Source of the DNA: Telopea speciosissima
Lineage: Eukaryota > Streptophyta > Magnoliopsida > Proteales > Proteaceae
Direction: 5' to 3'
NCBI RefSeq assembly: GCF_018873765.1
Contig: NC_057924.1
Location: 3,844,001 to 3,908,000, forward strand
Length of the DNA: 64,000 nucleotides
Shown here: positions 1-12,120 of the stretch, one piece after another
Layout: every line of letters begins with the position of its first letter
Position numbering within the stretch: position 1 is the first letter of the stretch
The notes under the pieces: generated by a model
What the model was told of the DNA's origin: nothing
The model's database searches: none
What the model saw: the letters and a program-made list of their open reading frames with translations, nothing else
Program-made: the position numbers and the translations under genes

Positions 1-3000
1 TGCGCCATGGTGCGGTCATTGTAAAGCTCTGACGCCTATATGGGAGAAGGCAGCCACCGTGTTGAAGGGTATTGCTACTGTGGCAGCTCTTGATGCTGAT
101 GCACATCAGGCTCTTGCTCAGGTGTACTACATTGATCCTTTTCTTGACTTCTGTTGACTGCAAAATTTTACTTAGAAACATCAATTTGTGACGATTCTTT
201 CTCTTATTTGTCAAATGAGATTCCGAACTGGTTGATGATGATGGAGTAATGGAGAAAAAATGTTAATACACTCCTTTTCAATTTTTCATACAAATATTTG
301 CATAATCCTAGTATATTGTCGTTGATTTGGGTATAATTGTCGATCCCTTTAGTCGAAGTGTCAGGATATCCTACCGGCAGGAAAAGATCCAGGAAAAAGA
401 ATAGTAGCTTACAGAGCTCATAATATCTTTTTAAATTAATATAAGCAAGAAAGGAGGGGAACAAGAATAGCAGCTTACAGAGCTCATATTATATTTTTAA
501 CCTAAAAGGCCTGTGCACATGGTATTTGTTTCTCATTCTCTTGAATATTCTTTTTCATTCAATCCTCATCTTGACCTAACAATCTAGCATTTGGTGAAGA
601 GAGAGAGAGAGAGAGAGATCTGTATTACCTTATTTTCTTTCTAAAGGATCTTTTTTGGTAGATGGGCATCATTAAACATCTTTTCTCTCCCCTAATTATC
701 TTATGCTTTATTGAACCACATTTGCATAAACACAGGGAGTAATGTGGTTATCCTATGCTTCTACCCTTCATGTGACACACATTTATCGCTTTAAGCCTTA
801 TGTAACAAGGATGTGGATATGTGCCTTAGTGCTTGACTTGGCAACTCTAAAATAGAAAACAGCTTTAGTTAATACGCTTTTGTTTTGCAGGCAATCTTGC
901 TCTCCCTCCCTCTCTTTTTGAGGAAAACAAAATGTATAATGTCTACAACAATTTCTTCACTCAACCTGAGTCAAGGATTAAAAACCCGGAACCGGGATCT
1001 GGATCGATCTCGGCCGGAATCGACCATACTCTAACCTTAAATTTTGGAAGGGAATCATTGGGCAGAGTTGGGATCAGTCTTGTCCAATTCCAATCTGAAT
1101 CCGACAATCCGATTCTGATTCTTTAGTCCTTGACCTGAGTCTTGAAATAGAAAACAGTAACGGGCTTGTTGCCTAGGTTTTAACTATCCATTTATGGATC
1201 AAAGCCTGCCTAGTGCCTGCAACATCTCTGAATTTGTCTGTCTGGAGATTTATTGGTGATTTTCAAAATTTTAATGAAGGTATACAATTAATCCTAAAAG
1301 CAAGTTTAACAGACTATGGGCTTCTCAGTGTAAATGTGATTTCCATCTTGTAGCTTAAACTAGGTAGATATTGATTGGCCATCCTGCATGGTTAAATATG
1401 TATAGCATGCTAAAGGTAGAAAAGAATTGGGTTACCAGAAAGATATCTTTAGGTTATAACATTGTTTATTGTTAGGAAGTGTCATTTGTACTAATTTAAC
1501 TGTATATAATGTAAACATGTTTTTAGTGTAACTTGTATTTTGTCCTTGTTCTCTAACTTTTTGTGCCCATTCAATCTAATAACCCATTCTTAGAAGATTT
1601 TATAACCATGATTTATCACCTTTAATGATTTATCTTCTGTTTCATGTAGGAGTATGGAATTAGAGGGTTTCCAACCATAAAGGTGTTTGCACCTGGCAAG
1701 CCTCCAGTAGATTACCAAGGAGCAAGGGATGTCAAACCCATAGCAGAATTTGCAACCAAGCAGGTTTGTTGTAGTGGATTGAAATTTGAATATTCTTGCC
1801 GAGATGTTCTTTTTTGTCTCCCCCACCCCTCTTTTTTTTACTATTGGATCTTCTACAACTACTTATCCTAAAAGCTGAAGCTGTTAAGTAAGGAGCCACA
1901 ACAATATATATCAACACACAACAACACCCCCTCACATGCAGGCCCATACACACGGCTCTGCACTTGAAATCATCATTTAGCATCAAGGGGGGGCCACTTC
2001 CCAGGGATCGAACACTTGACCTACTTGCTCTGATATCATATTACAACCGCTTATCCTAAAAGTTCGAGTTGTTAAGTTAGGGCCACAACAATGTATATTG
2101 ACATACAACAACAGGATCCTTCTCTTATTTCCAGCTATATTTGCTTCTTTTTTGTGCATTAAAATACCCAGGTGTCGAAAAAGAGAAGCAACCTTTTTTT
2201 TTGCGACTCCTAAATACAATGAGTAAAGAACAAAGAACTAAATGCAAATTAAATGTTAGAGAAAAGGTCATTACATGGACTCATGAAGCCTTTAGGATCC
2301 ACCATTTTGAGCCATGTGACAGGCTCATCTGGTCAAACTCACCATTAGGTAGTACACCCCCCTTGATTTGTGGTATCTCCATGGAAAGAGATCTCGGTCG
2401 AAACCAACCGAAACCACCGAGATATCTCGGTTTCGGAAGAAACCGAGACGAGTTATGGTGGGAGTTTAAAAAGTACGGGGTTTCCACGGGTTTCGACCAG
2501 TTTCGACCATATTTCGGTAGTTTCAACCTGAATACCTATATAAGTGTCACTTATCACCATCGAAACTTGAGGAAACCTGGTTGGAAACCAGGACAGACAC
2601 TTATTTATGTCAAATGTCATTTAAGTGTTATTTCATTTACTTAAGATATTATTCATAAATACACAAATACCCTCTATTTGAATCCAACAAAAATAGTTAA
2701 AAAATAAATTCTAAAAGGATAAAAAGTCAACCTCCCAATTCAAGAACAAAAACTGGATTTTCGATGGTCGGTGAAATTTTCAACTTTCTAATGCTAGGGT
2801 TTTTCAAATCTAAAAAATTCATAAATCTTAATATGGTAAAACATTGCTAAAAACCATAAGTGCGGTAAAATATTCATTTGTTTTGATGTCTAAAAAAATA
2901 TTTGGGAAAATTAGTTGGACACCCCCTAGACTATTGCCCATTTTCTTACAATACCCAACTTTTCAAACAATTACTTGACACCCCCTGAAACCTAACAATG

Positions 3001-6000
3001 TTAGTTTGTTGTCAATGTTTAAATGGAAATGTCCATTTTACCCTTATAACCATTTCTTTTGAAACATGTTAAGTGTAAATTACAAACTTGCCCTTTACAT
3101 ATTTTAACCTTGGAAAATCCTAAAAAAATCAAATCAAAGAGGTTAAAACAGAGATGAAGAGGGTCAATGCCGGAGAAGAGAGAGAGAGAATCGTCGGATC
3201 TTCCTAACCTCAAAAGGCTAAAGTTGCCTTACCCAGCTACACCATGGTGCCAGTAAACGGTAAAGTGAAACCCTAGGGTTTTGGATTTTCAATTGCTGGT
3301 TTTTCCTGGAGCTTAAATCCACTAGTTTTTCCTATTGAACAGGTATTAGTCACCTTTGCTAGTTTTTGTGTTGCGGGAAGAAGAAGAAGAAGAAGAAGAA
3401 GAAGAAGAAGAAGAATGACGAATTGGGCATTTAGGATTTTTCTAAGCCATGACGTCATCACTAAATGGTGATTGACTGACTGACAGGACCTACTTGAAAG
3501 AAATGGTAAAATGCAGGGGGTGTTCAAGTAATTGTTTGAAAAAGGGGGATAGTAAAAAAAGAGCAATAGTCTATGGGGTGTCCAAGTAAATTCCCCAAAA
3601 TATTTTCATTCAAAACGATTTGTGATGGCATTCGCGCACACCAAATTAAGTTTGACTGGAACATAACTCTTTCAATATAAATCAGATTTAAGCCATTTTG
3701 GACTTGTTGGAAAGCTTTCACAACAAAGCTTTGAGCACCAGTATTAAGCTGCCAAAGGGAGATCTATAGCATTGCAGGAGGCCTTCCTTAACAGAATGTG
3801 AAGCAAAAGAATTAGCCCCCTAAATTTTATTACAAACTAAAAAAAATTGCACTTTCCATGTGAATCTTTGCTCCTTAGACTTCTTCTTTTGGTATGATTC
3901 CTTTTATTGCAACAACATTCCCAAGTCTAGAATGCAAAAGCTGTTGGTATTGTATGACAGAGATTGGGTCTGCATTGGATCCATACACTTCCAAATCATC
4001 TGAATTTTCAGATCCAATCTGGATCTAGATGAATCCCAGATTGATGCATGAGGATCCATGTCCATGCAAAATCAATATTGATCCTACATATAGATCATCT
4101 GGGATCATTTTGTTCTTTATGCTTAATTGGAGCACATTTGAATAGATATGTTCCGACTTCAAATTTACTTATATGTGGTAGTTATCTCTGTCGCCTCTGT
4201 AAACTAGTATTTGGTCCATTTCAAAAGTCCTTTTTCTTGGCTCTACTAAGTGTCTGTTTGGCAATGTTTCTGTTCCAAATAAGTACTTTTTAGTCAGCTG
4301 TTGGAATTTTTGTTTCTTTTATTAAAAGTTCTTCTGCAAGTTAGTAATATGTTTGGTACACAAAAAAAAAAAAAAAAAAAAAAAAGTCCCCCCCCCAAAC
4401 TCTGCCTCTCTTCCCCAACTCTACGACCAGCACTACAGCACTCCTGTGCATCGTCCAAAACTCACATCGCGATGCCCCTGTGCATCGGCCAACACCCAAA
4501 TCGCATTGCCTCTGAACATCCCCGAACACCTAAATTGCATGACCAGCTGTAGCACCGTACCCTTGTGCATTGACCATACCCTGCCACCCCAATGTTGTGC
4601 CCGTGTATCTCTCAGAACCACCCCACTCCTATGCATCACACCCCCACTGCATGCCCTGAACCCAACTGCACCCCTGAACCTAAATTGACCCTGCTGCAAC
4701 CCCTGCCCCTGCGCATCACCCAACACCCTCCTTGCAACCCACTTCCCTTGCCCTTGCTACTCCCCTGCAACACACCAACCCACTTGCGCCTTTCTTCTTC
4801 TCTGCAAAACCCCTCCTCCCGCACACATGTGACCCTGCAACCCACCCTTCGAAAACCCCTCCCATCTGATAACCCACCCCCGAAAACCCCTATTTTCTCT
4901 CGACGAATTCTAGCCCCCACCCCCAAAAGAAATTCCTTACTGATACCTAGCCCACCCACTGATCTCTCTTTGTCAAAATCGTGAAAGGGGGGATTAGGTG
5001 CAGAGGGCTTCTTCTCTTTCAATGGCTGCGGCAGAGGACTTCCACGTCAATCCCTCCTACTCTTCCTCTTCTCTCTCCCATCCACAATCATAGAGATCCA
5101 AGTAAAGGGACGAGAGACGAGAGAGATAGGGAGAGGGGCAGTAGTGTTGCAGAAGTTGAAGGTGGTGTGAGGGGAAGGGGTTGACGGGTGTTGAATGTCG
5201 GGGGGCCAGCCTTTACTTTTGTTCTTTTCCAGAAAAACAGATTTTAAGTTTGTTCTTTTTTTCATCAACGTTTGTATTCTTTTTACCTGGTTCGTTCCAA
5301 AAGAACAGAAAAGCGAACCGGTGTTGCCAAACACAATTCTGTTCTTTTCTGTTCCAAAAGAACCGAAGAACAACAGAAATATTTAAGAACGTTGCCAAAC
5401 AGACCCTAACTTCCATTCGGGAAGTTGTTTGTGTCTTGTTTCTTGGTTGCATAGTTCTCTACTTATGCATAGCCTCTTCCCTCATAAGTTCACTATGTGC
5501 ATAAACACTCAGAGGTTTTAATTGCTTGCAGATTAAGGGTCTTTTGAAAGAACGTTTAGATGGAAAGGCAGCAGGAGGATCAAATGAGAAATCTGAACCT
5601 AATGCATCATTAGAACTGACGTCTCGTAACTTTGACGAAATGGTACTTAAAAGTAAAGATCTTTGGATTGTTGAGTTCTTTGCACCATGGTAAGTTTTAA
5701 ATCCCTATCATTGCATATTATGTAATGACTTCTTTAGTGCACATAAGGTGAGAGCTACTGAGCTATATCTTCATCAGATTGTTGTATATTAATAACTAGC
5801 TGACAACCCACCTCTTGCCACCCGGGGATGTTGGGGTGAAATAAAAAAAATAAAACTGAGTACTAAGGAAAGCTGAATCTTTGCTAATAGAGGATTTCAT
5901 AACCAAACTATATACTAACTTTAAAAAAAAACCGACATATAGATGTGATCAAACCTATCTATCTGATTGTTTTTGTACCTCACATAAACTGTAATGCTCA

Positions 6001-9000
6001 CCATGTAATTGATTTTTTGTGACTTGAGCTTTCCCAAAAAAGAAAAAGAAAAAAAGAAGACAGACTCTAGGTCATACACACCAGAGGAGAGGGCATTTTT
6101 TATTTTGCCACATTGCATAGTGCTTTTCAACTCAAACTTGCCATTTAAGTAGAGGGGACTGTGTGTCCTTCAAAATGCACTCAAGCTATAGAATAACAAG
6201 AGATTTCAGGTGTGGTGGATCCATTATGTTGTGAAATGTGAGACAAACAAAACGAAGATCGTCTCCAAAAGAAAAGAAAGTGATTGCACTTGTGCCATTC
6301 CACTTCATCTTAGTGAAGCATATGATAATCAAATAGGTGGAAGCCCTTTAATTTGCTAATGAGCTGCAAAATTAAGTAGTTCTAATATGAGAAACATGAA
6401 AGTGTGCTAAGTCTGTAAGAGCTTGACGGGTTAGACACCATAAAATGAATTGTCCAAAATGTTTTTAGATAGGTTCATCATTCACCTTTTGATAACGTGC
6501 CATCTCTGTTTCTGAGATTTTTTTGGAGATGAGATGTATTGTACACTGTCCAACAGAATTCAGCCGTAAAACTATTAGTTGGTACAAGTTGGAAATAGTT
6601 ATAACTGTGTTTTGTGATGCTTGTACATCCTGAGAGAGCTTGGCAGAAAGCACAAGGATACCAATAGTTCAATATATGACTGTAAGAATTGAAACTAACA
6701 TTCCTTTGTGAGACAAGCTTTCTGCTTTTGGATGGTTCTACCAGTTATGACATTGCCACCTTTTAAAGACTTCTTGTATCCTTTTTTTTTAATTATGAAG
6801 GAACAATTACTAGTTGAAAAAGAGAGAGAGTCCCAACTAACACAGCAATATTTTTCCCTGTCGTATTTTCTTTTACATACACAGCAATTGTAGGAGTTGA
6901 ATTTTGTTTGTAAATTTGAACTCTTCTCATTTGTATTTTTCGGTTTTAGATTTTAATTTTATTTGGCTCTATTTCCCTCACCCTTTCATTCCCTCGACAA
7001 GGTGTGGACACTGTAAGAAGCTGGCACCAGAGTGGAAGAAAGCTGCAAACAACTTGAAGGGGAAGGTGAAGCTGGGTCATGTCGATTGTGATTCAGAAAA
7101 GGTAACTTCAAGACTTTGGTGTTCATTGGTTTCTGTTTCGAGACTCCCCTCCCTTGCCCACCCATCCTTTCCCCAACAAAGAGATAGTTTATGCTACCAG
7201 TTAGTTAATTCATAGGTGTGTGAACTTTAATTGGGCATGGGTTTTAGCTCTAGCTTGGAACTTGCAGAGTTATGACCTGCCTGAAATTTAGCTTTATGCT
7301 CCTCTCTGAAGCTGGCAACCTAACTGTCTATGTTGATGAGTATTAGAGTTATGCTGCTGTAGTTGGTCTCATTTCTGATCATTTCAATTTCTTGGGTCTT
7401 CTGACCATGGAATAGCCCCCATGGATCTTGCTGTTTTTTTGTCCTTGGGAATCCAGAGGTTGGACTTGATTAATGGCAATCCTGGTCCTCTGAGGAATGT
7501 ATAATATTATGAATGTCCCTGATCTGTTCAACAGTTCTTATGAAATAGGACCCTATCTGCTTATAATTATTTTCGCTAGGTGGTCTACAACTGATAATTA
7601 ATCAGTAAATAACATGCAGTGGTAAAAAATAAAAAAAGGGGGAAAAAGAACGCTACCTGGTCGCATGACCAGCGTGGCTCCTGCGGCTAGACACAATACT
7701 GCCCTGCCCCCATGGAAAGGTGAAAATCCTGCCCAGGTGGATGCTTGTGCGTGCACTCCCATTGGCCTGCATGCATGTGCAGGCTCTAGAGGCCCAGGCA
7801 GCTGCCTTTTATCCAAAAAAAATTACAAGAAAAATTCTAGTCTAAATTAGTTATGGGAGCCATTTACTTGTTGTGGGTGAGCGATTAATAAAGAGTTGTT
7901 ATGTATTGGGGGAGGATTCCAAGTCTGAAGTATTTTGGTTTGAAAAAGAGATTCTAGTGATTAACTCACAAACTGAAAAATCTAAAAATACTTTGCAAAC
8001 TCTCCCTTAATGTCTGGGCCTTGTTTGTGCGCATGTGTGAAAGCTCATAAGAGTAGTGCTCATTCTTTAGTCTTGTATCTAATGGGGTGGGTCACCAGTC
8101 TCTAATGAGCAGGTTTAATGTACAAGGATTCCCTACCATTATGGTTTTTGGTGCTGACAAAGACAGCCCCGTCCCATATGAAGGTGCACGAGCTGCCTCA
8201 GCTATTGAAGCATTTGCATTAGAACAGCTGGAGATGAATGTAGCACCCCCTGAAGTGACTGAACTGACTGGCCCTGTAAGAAATGCTCTTTGCCTCCACA
8301 GGTTTATGGTAATCATTGAGTTTATGCGTTTGTTGATGGAAGTAACATGTCCTGGTGATGTGTAGGATGTGATGGAAGAGAAATGCAGCTCAGCTGCCAT
8401 CTGTTTTGTTGCTTTCGTCCCTGACATTTTGGACTCGAAGGCAGAGGGGAGGAACAAGTACCTTGAGCTCTTGTTATCAGTTGCAGAGAGATTCAAGAAA
8501 AGTCCTTACAGGCAAGTTCCAGTGAGGTTCATTATCACTTTAGTACAAGGTCCTTCGAATCAAGTCAAGGTTTCCGAACATGTATCTGTCAGAGACTAAG
8601 TCAGGACCTGCATTGAATTCTTAAATATCTCCAGTTTATTTGTGGAAAAATGAGATCTCTATAGCTTTTTATGTCAGCCAACATATTTTGAATGACTATT
8701 GTTCTAACAAACTGTGTTTCTTGTGCAGCTATGTCTGGGCAGCTGCTGGTAAGCAACCAGATCTAGAGAAGCAAGTAGGTGTTGGTGGGTATGGTTTCCC
8801 AGCTTTGGTAGCTCTGAATGTGAAGAAACGCGCTTATGCCCCACTCAGGAGTGCCTTTGAGTTCGACCAAATCACGTAATTTTACTTCACTTTATACCTT
8901 CAGGTTGAATGTGGGAACTTGGTGAGAAAGAATGAAAATAAGCATAATTGGGTTGTTTTGCAGGGAGTTTGTGAGGGAAGCTGGGCGTGGTGGCAAGGGA

Positions 9001-9138
9001 ACTCTACCTCTTGAGAATGCCCCTGTGGTCATGGAAACTGAACCTTGGGATGGTAAAGATGGTGAAATACTTGAAGAAGACGAGTTTTCGCTTGAGGAAC
9101 TCATGGGGGATGACAATGTCAGCAAGAAAGAATTGTGA
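1..9138 (+). CDS. PDIL2-3: P5-type protein disulfide isomerase, 5'-truncated by the window edge
   Basis: ER-lumen oxidoreductase that forms and rearranges disulfides in secretory proteins. Exons read: 1-121, 1650-1763, 5532-5689, 7002-7101, 8099-8275, 8366-8511, 8729-8875, 8964-9138; phases agree and give 378 residues. The window opens inside the first thioredoxin domain at APWCGHCK. A second domain carries [18 protein letters not shown], with its CGHC split by an intron. Each domain has the cis-proline GFPTI motif. A redox-inactive C-terminal domain ([13 protein letters not shown] region) and an acidic tail follow. This a-a'-b order matches plant PDIL2-2/2-3 and animal PDIA6/P5. Signal peptide and first exon lie outside the window. 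The protein ends in KKEL rather than the usual KDEL. Intron 6 uses a GC donor (AG|GCAAGT); using it restores the conserved SPYSYVW reading. Introns 2 and 4 hold transposons. Family assignment is firm; the PDIL2-3 versus PDIL2-2 choice is not. Confidence 0.95.
2895..3606. mobile_element. MULE-like MITE with long terminal inverted repeats (PDI intron 2)
   Basis: About 710 bp bounded by inverted repeats roughly 100 bp long. The left arm contains TTGGACACCCCCTAGACTAT and the right arm is its near reverse complement, ending GGTGTCCAAGTAA. The outermost AAAATATTT is also inverted. A (GAA)13 microsatellite sits inside at 3377-3415. There is no coding capacity. Long arms suggest a Mutator-like non-autonomous element. 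No clear target duplication was found, so the exact ends are uncertain. Confidence 0.6.
4250..5406. mobile_element. PIF/Harbinger-like non-autonomous element (PDI intron 2)
   Basis: 1157-bp insert with terminal inverted repeats GGGTCTGTTTGGCAAYGTT (second base mutated on the left) and TAA on both sides (4247-4249, 5407-5409). The 3-bp TWA target and the GGGTCTGTTTGG ends fit PIF/Harbinger. The interior has a ~25-nt A run at 4361-4385, a C run, and a C-rich stretch to about 4980 built from degenerate repeats containing GTGCATC or GCGCATC. Open frames here on both strands are low-complexity artefacts. No transposase is visible. Confidence 0.65.
7636..7812. mobile_element. Palindromic MITE, GAACGCTACCTGG family, copy 1 (PDI intron 4)
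   Basis: Imperfect foldback of about 175 bp beginning AAGAACGCTACCTGGTCGC and containing GCGGCTAGACACA. Related copies lie at 28849-28995, 37066-37262 and 61486-61664, with a half-copy at 57105-57192. No coding capacity. Superfamily is undetermined because target duplications are not clear. Confidence 0.5.
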
Positions 9139-9639
9139 ACTGTACAGAGAACCTAAAGGAATGAGAGGGAAAACAATAGGGACAGAAAAATGTAGGAGTA
9201 ACAGCGGGAGCAGTGGAAGAGTGTTTTTGGTGTTGTCCAGAGTGAAGAGGCTAGTATCATGAATCAATCTCTTTATTTTAAGCAGTGCACTGATGGAGAT
9301 TGTTAATGTTTGTCTAGAATAATTTTTATCATAATTCAATCTCTATTATTGTAAGTAATGCATTGATAGAGAAGATTAATGTTTGTAAAACAATTCGAGT
9401 GTTTTTTTTTTTGTTTTTTTGTTTGTGTTGGGCATCATGCAATCTCCATGTTTATGTTTCCCTAACCAATTTAACACTGCATATATATTTTTGATAATAT
9501 CTTAGGTCCTGTTTATTAGATGTGAATTTTTTTTTTTAAAAAAGGAGTGAAAATAGCCAAAAAGTATAATCAACACATTTTATGTTAGAAGTCAACATAT
9601 GTGATCTGCAGAAATTTTTGTTATCTGATGCGTTTGATG

Positions 9640-10095
9640 CGTTTGGTTGCAAGGGAAATTGAAGGGTAAGAAAGTAAAATTTTCAAGTCAAATAAAAAAA
9701 CTTTTGTAGTCATTACCCACATGGTTATATCACTAAATGCAATCTTTTCATATTTGGTTTATTAAATTTCATTTTACTTTTTTTTTTTTGTTATTAAATT
9801 TTACTTTACTTTGCATCTAAATCCCTTGGATTTGAAAAATAAAATAAAAATTACTTTCTAAAATGTATCATGTGTTTGATTGCAAGGGAAACTGAAGGGT
9901 AAGGAAGTGAAAATTTCAAGTCAAATAAAGAAACTTTTGTAATCATTACCCACATGGTTATGTCATTAAATGCAAATCTTTCCATACTTCGGTTGTTAAA
10001 TTTCATTTTAATTTTTTTTTTGTTATTAAATTGTACTTTACTTTGCATTTAAATCCCTTGGATTTGAAAAGTGAAATAAAAATTACACTAAAATC
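9640..10095. repeat. Two-copy tandem repeat, period 233 bp, downstream of the PDI gene
   Basis: The motif TTGCAAGGGAAAYTGAAGGG followed by TTTCAAGTCAAATAAA and CATTACCCACATGGTTAT occurs at about 9648 and again at about 9881, with similar sequence filling the whole period. The two units differ by scattered substitutions and small indels. AT-rich, no reading frame. The rest of 9420-11368 is AT-rich intergenic DNA with short dispersed-repeat fragments and no gene that can be supported. Confidence 0.75.
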
Positions 10096-11368
10096 TATCA
10101 TTACTATTTATGATAAGAAATTTAACTAGTTAATACAATCAAGAAAAAAGAATGTTAATTGGTTGTGTGGCTCTTGCACCCATCCAAACATAGGAATGTG
10201 TGAATTTATCACAACACCCCAATGAAATTAAAAATTCCATTCCATCAGATCCACCATGCACTCATCCTCATTGGCCACTGCAAAGCCCAATCCCGATTCC
10301 TACCAATCTGGATCAATCGAGTTAGCAGGTTAGAATTGGAATCAGCAGAGCCCAATCCTGATCCCTACCAATCTGAATCGGTCGAGCCAAAAAAGGCTTC
10401 TAGGTTTCAGACTGATTCCGGAATTTGAATGATTCCAGGTCGATTTTTGACAGATTCCGCTTATTTGAACTTGGCTTGGAGAAACAACACTCGACATCTA
10501 AAAAACATTATTCAACATTGGTAAAGCTTTTACGGAATTTGAGTATGGCCGCTTCCAAAAATGAAGATATTGTAACCCCAAGCATGTATGAATAACCCCC
10601 AAATCACTGGAGATAAAGAGAGTATAGTGAGTCTTTTTTTTATAGAACCCTATCTACGGTTTGAGATATTGGGATCAGATTATCGCTAACCACTGATCCC
10701 GATAATTAGTCGATCTCATATTGATGAAACAGTATAAACCAGGGGTGAAATTGTCAAAAAAAACCTAATTTTTTTTAAGAAAACAAGGGACTTGGGTTTT
10801 CTCCAGTCATGGCAAGAGTTGGAAGATCCAACCCAACAAAAACAGGGGAATGGTTTGGTCATTTCACAATGGGGCCCAACATGGGACCCACTAGTTAAAT
10901 GACCCAAACACCTCTTGCGTTGGTGGGCTGGATCCTCCAACTCCCGCCACATTTGGAGGAGAGCCAAATTCGAAAACCAGGGACAAAACCATCTGACACA
11001 ATCCAATGCCAATCTGAATTGATATCATATCGATTTCTTAGATGATAGAAAAAATTTTATTGTTTTTGTATTTCCTAAAATACTCTTTAAGATCTCATTT
11101 CCTTGCCAGTCAACCTTGTAACAAGTAACAATCCTGCTACAAGTATAACAGCAAAATTTTTTCCCAAATGACAAATACCCGATCCAATAGCCTAAACTAA
11201 ATCCATAACTCTATCCATTTCATTCTTTTCTAAAACCAATCTGAGAATTTTGGAAAAAAAAACACGACATCAAAAGGTCTTGGACTCTTGGTTGATGGTT
11301 CAACACCTGTGCCATACAAACAAGGTTTGTATTCAGCGACGGATGAGACTTGAGGGCTATGTCTACCT

Positions 11369-11410
11369 GCCTAGTGCCTAGTGCCTAGTGCCTAGTGCCT
11401 AGTGCCTAGT
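11369..11410. repeat. Minisatellite, GCCTAGT x 6
   Basis: Six perfect copies of the 7-mer GCCTAGT, then a partial copy running into CCTACACAG. That CCTACACAG is the first sequence shared by the two tandem duplication units, so the minisatellite touches the left breakpoint of the duplication. Confidence 0.95.
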
Positions 11411-11912
11411 GCCTACACAGTAATAATGCACATCAAGTATCTTTGACTGTGTTAACTCTGTGTGTGTAGGGGTAAAGTTAAAGTAATTGGCTCCAATGAC
11501 ACTGGAGAAGAGAAAGAAAAAGTAATTGGCTCCGGTGACCATGGAAAAGAGAAAGAAAGAACTCAAAGACTCAGAGAAAAGCCTTTGTTAATTGGTCTCT
11601 TTTCCTTTTTTACTGTTTAATTACTTAATTAAGCTGCAAGCCTGTGTTACTAAGAGAGAACTACTAACTGCTGTGGCGGGTTTGTTGGGTCAATGGCGCA
11701 ACTAGACAGGTTGGACTGATCTGATTAAAACGACAAACACATAATTGGAGGAAGAAATCCTTCCGGTGGCATACATCGGTCGACCTATTAGGTTTGAACA
11801 CACAACCCAAATCGTTGACTCACCCATCACTCGTTTTTAAGAAGATTTAAAGACTTCCATATGATTGTAATTATTTTAAGAAGGATTCTATGAAGGCACG
11901 TTAGCGAAGGCA

Positions 11913-12120
11913 ATGATGGAAATAGAATATGAAACCACCGATGTCGAGTCCTCCTGTGGCAAAGTGCCAATTGGTTCCAACGCCGTAAGCAGCGCTTCAA
12001 GCAAACACGTAGCTGACAAACATTTGAAAGATCGAGTCCGCAGCACCAACTACCACCGCCACCACACCCAAACCTGCGAGGCTGTGATAGAATAACCTTA
12101 AGCCATGGCCCATAAGACTT
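11913..12120. other. Conserved block upstream of DUF3537 gene A, coding status unclear
   Basis: GC-richer than its surroundings, and resembles 19420-19610 in the second unit. On the plus strand both copies read ...VESSCGKVP.GS.AVSSASSKHV, but single-base indels then put the copies in different frames. On the minus strand both copies start ...SLAG.VAVVVG and then diverge. I do not recognise a family. It may be a pseudogene, a short non-coding transcript, or promoter-distal regulatory DNA of the DUF3537 gene 1.4 kb downstream. Confidence 0.35.

Noticed and set aside
4592-5022. Overlapping 128-130 residue frames on both strands
   Set aside because: Low-complexity products of C-rich DNA inside a Harbinger-like element; codon pattern is not protein-like and both strands are open for the same reason.
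11369-11410. Short regular repeats resembling a CRISPR array
   Set aside because: 7-bp units with no spacers; simple minisatellite in a plant genome.
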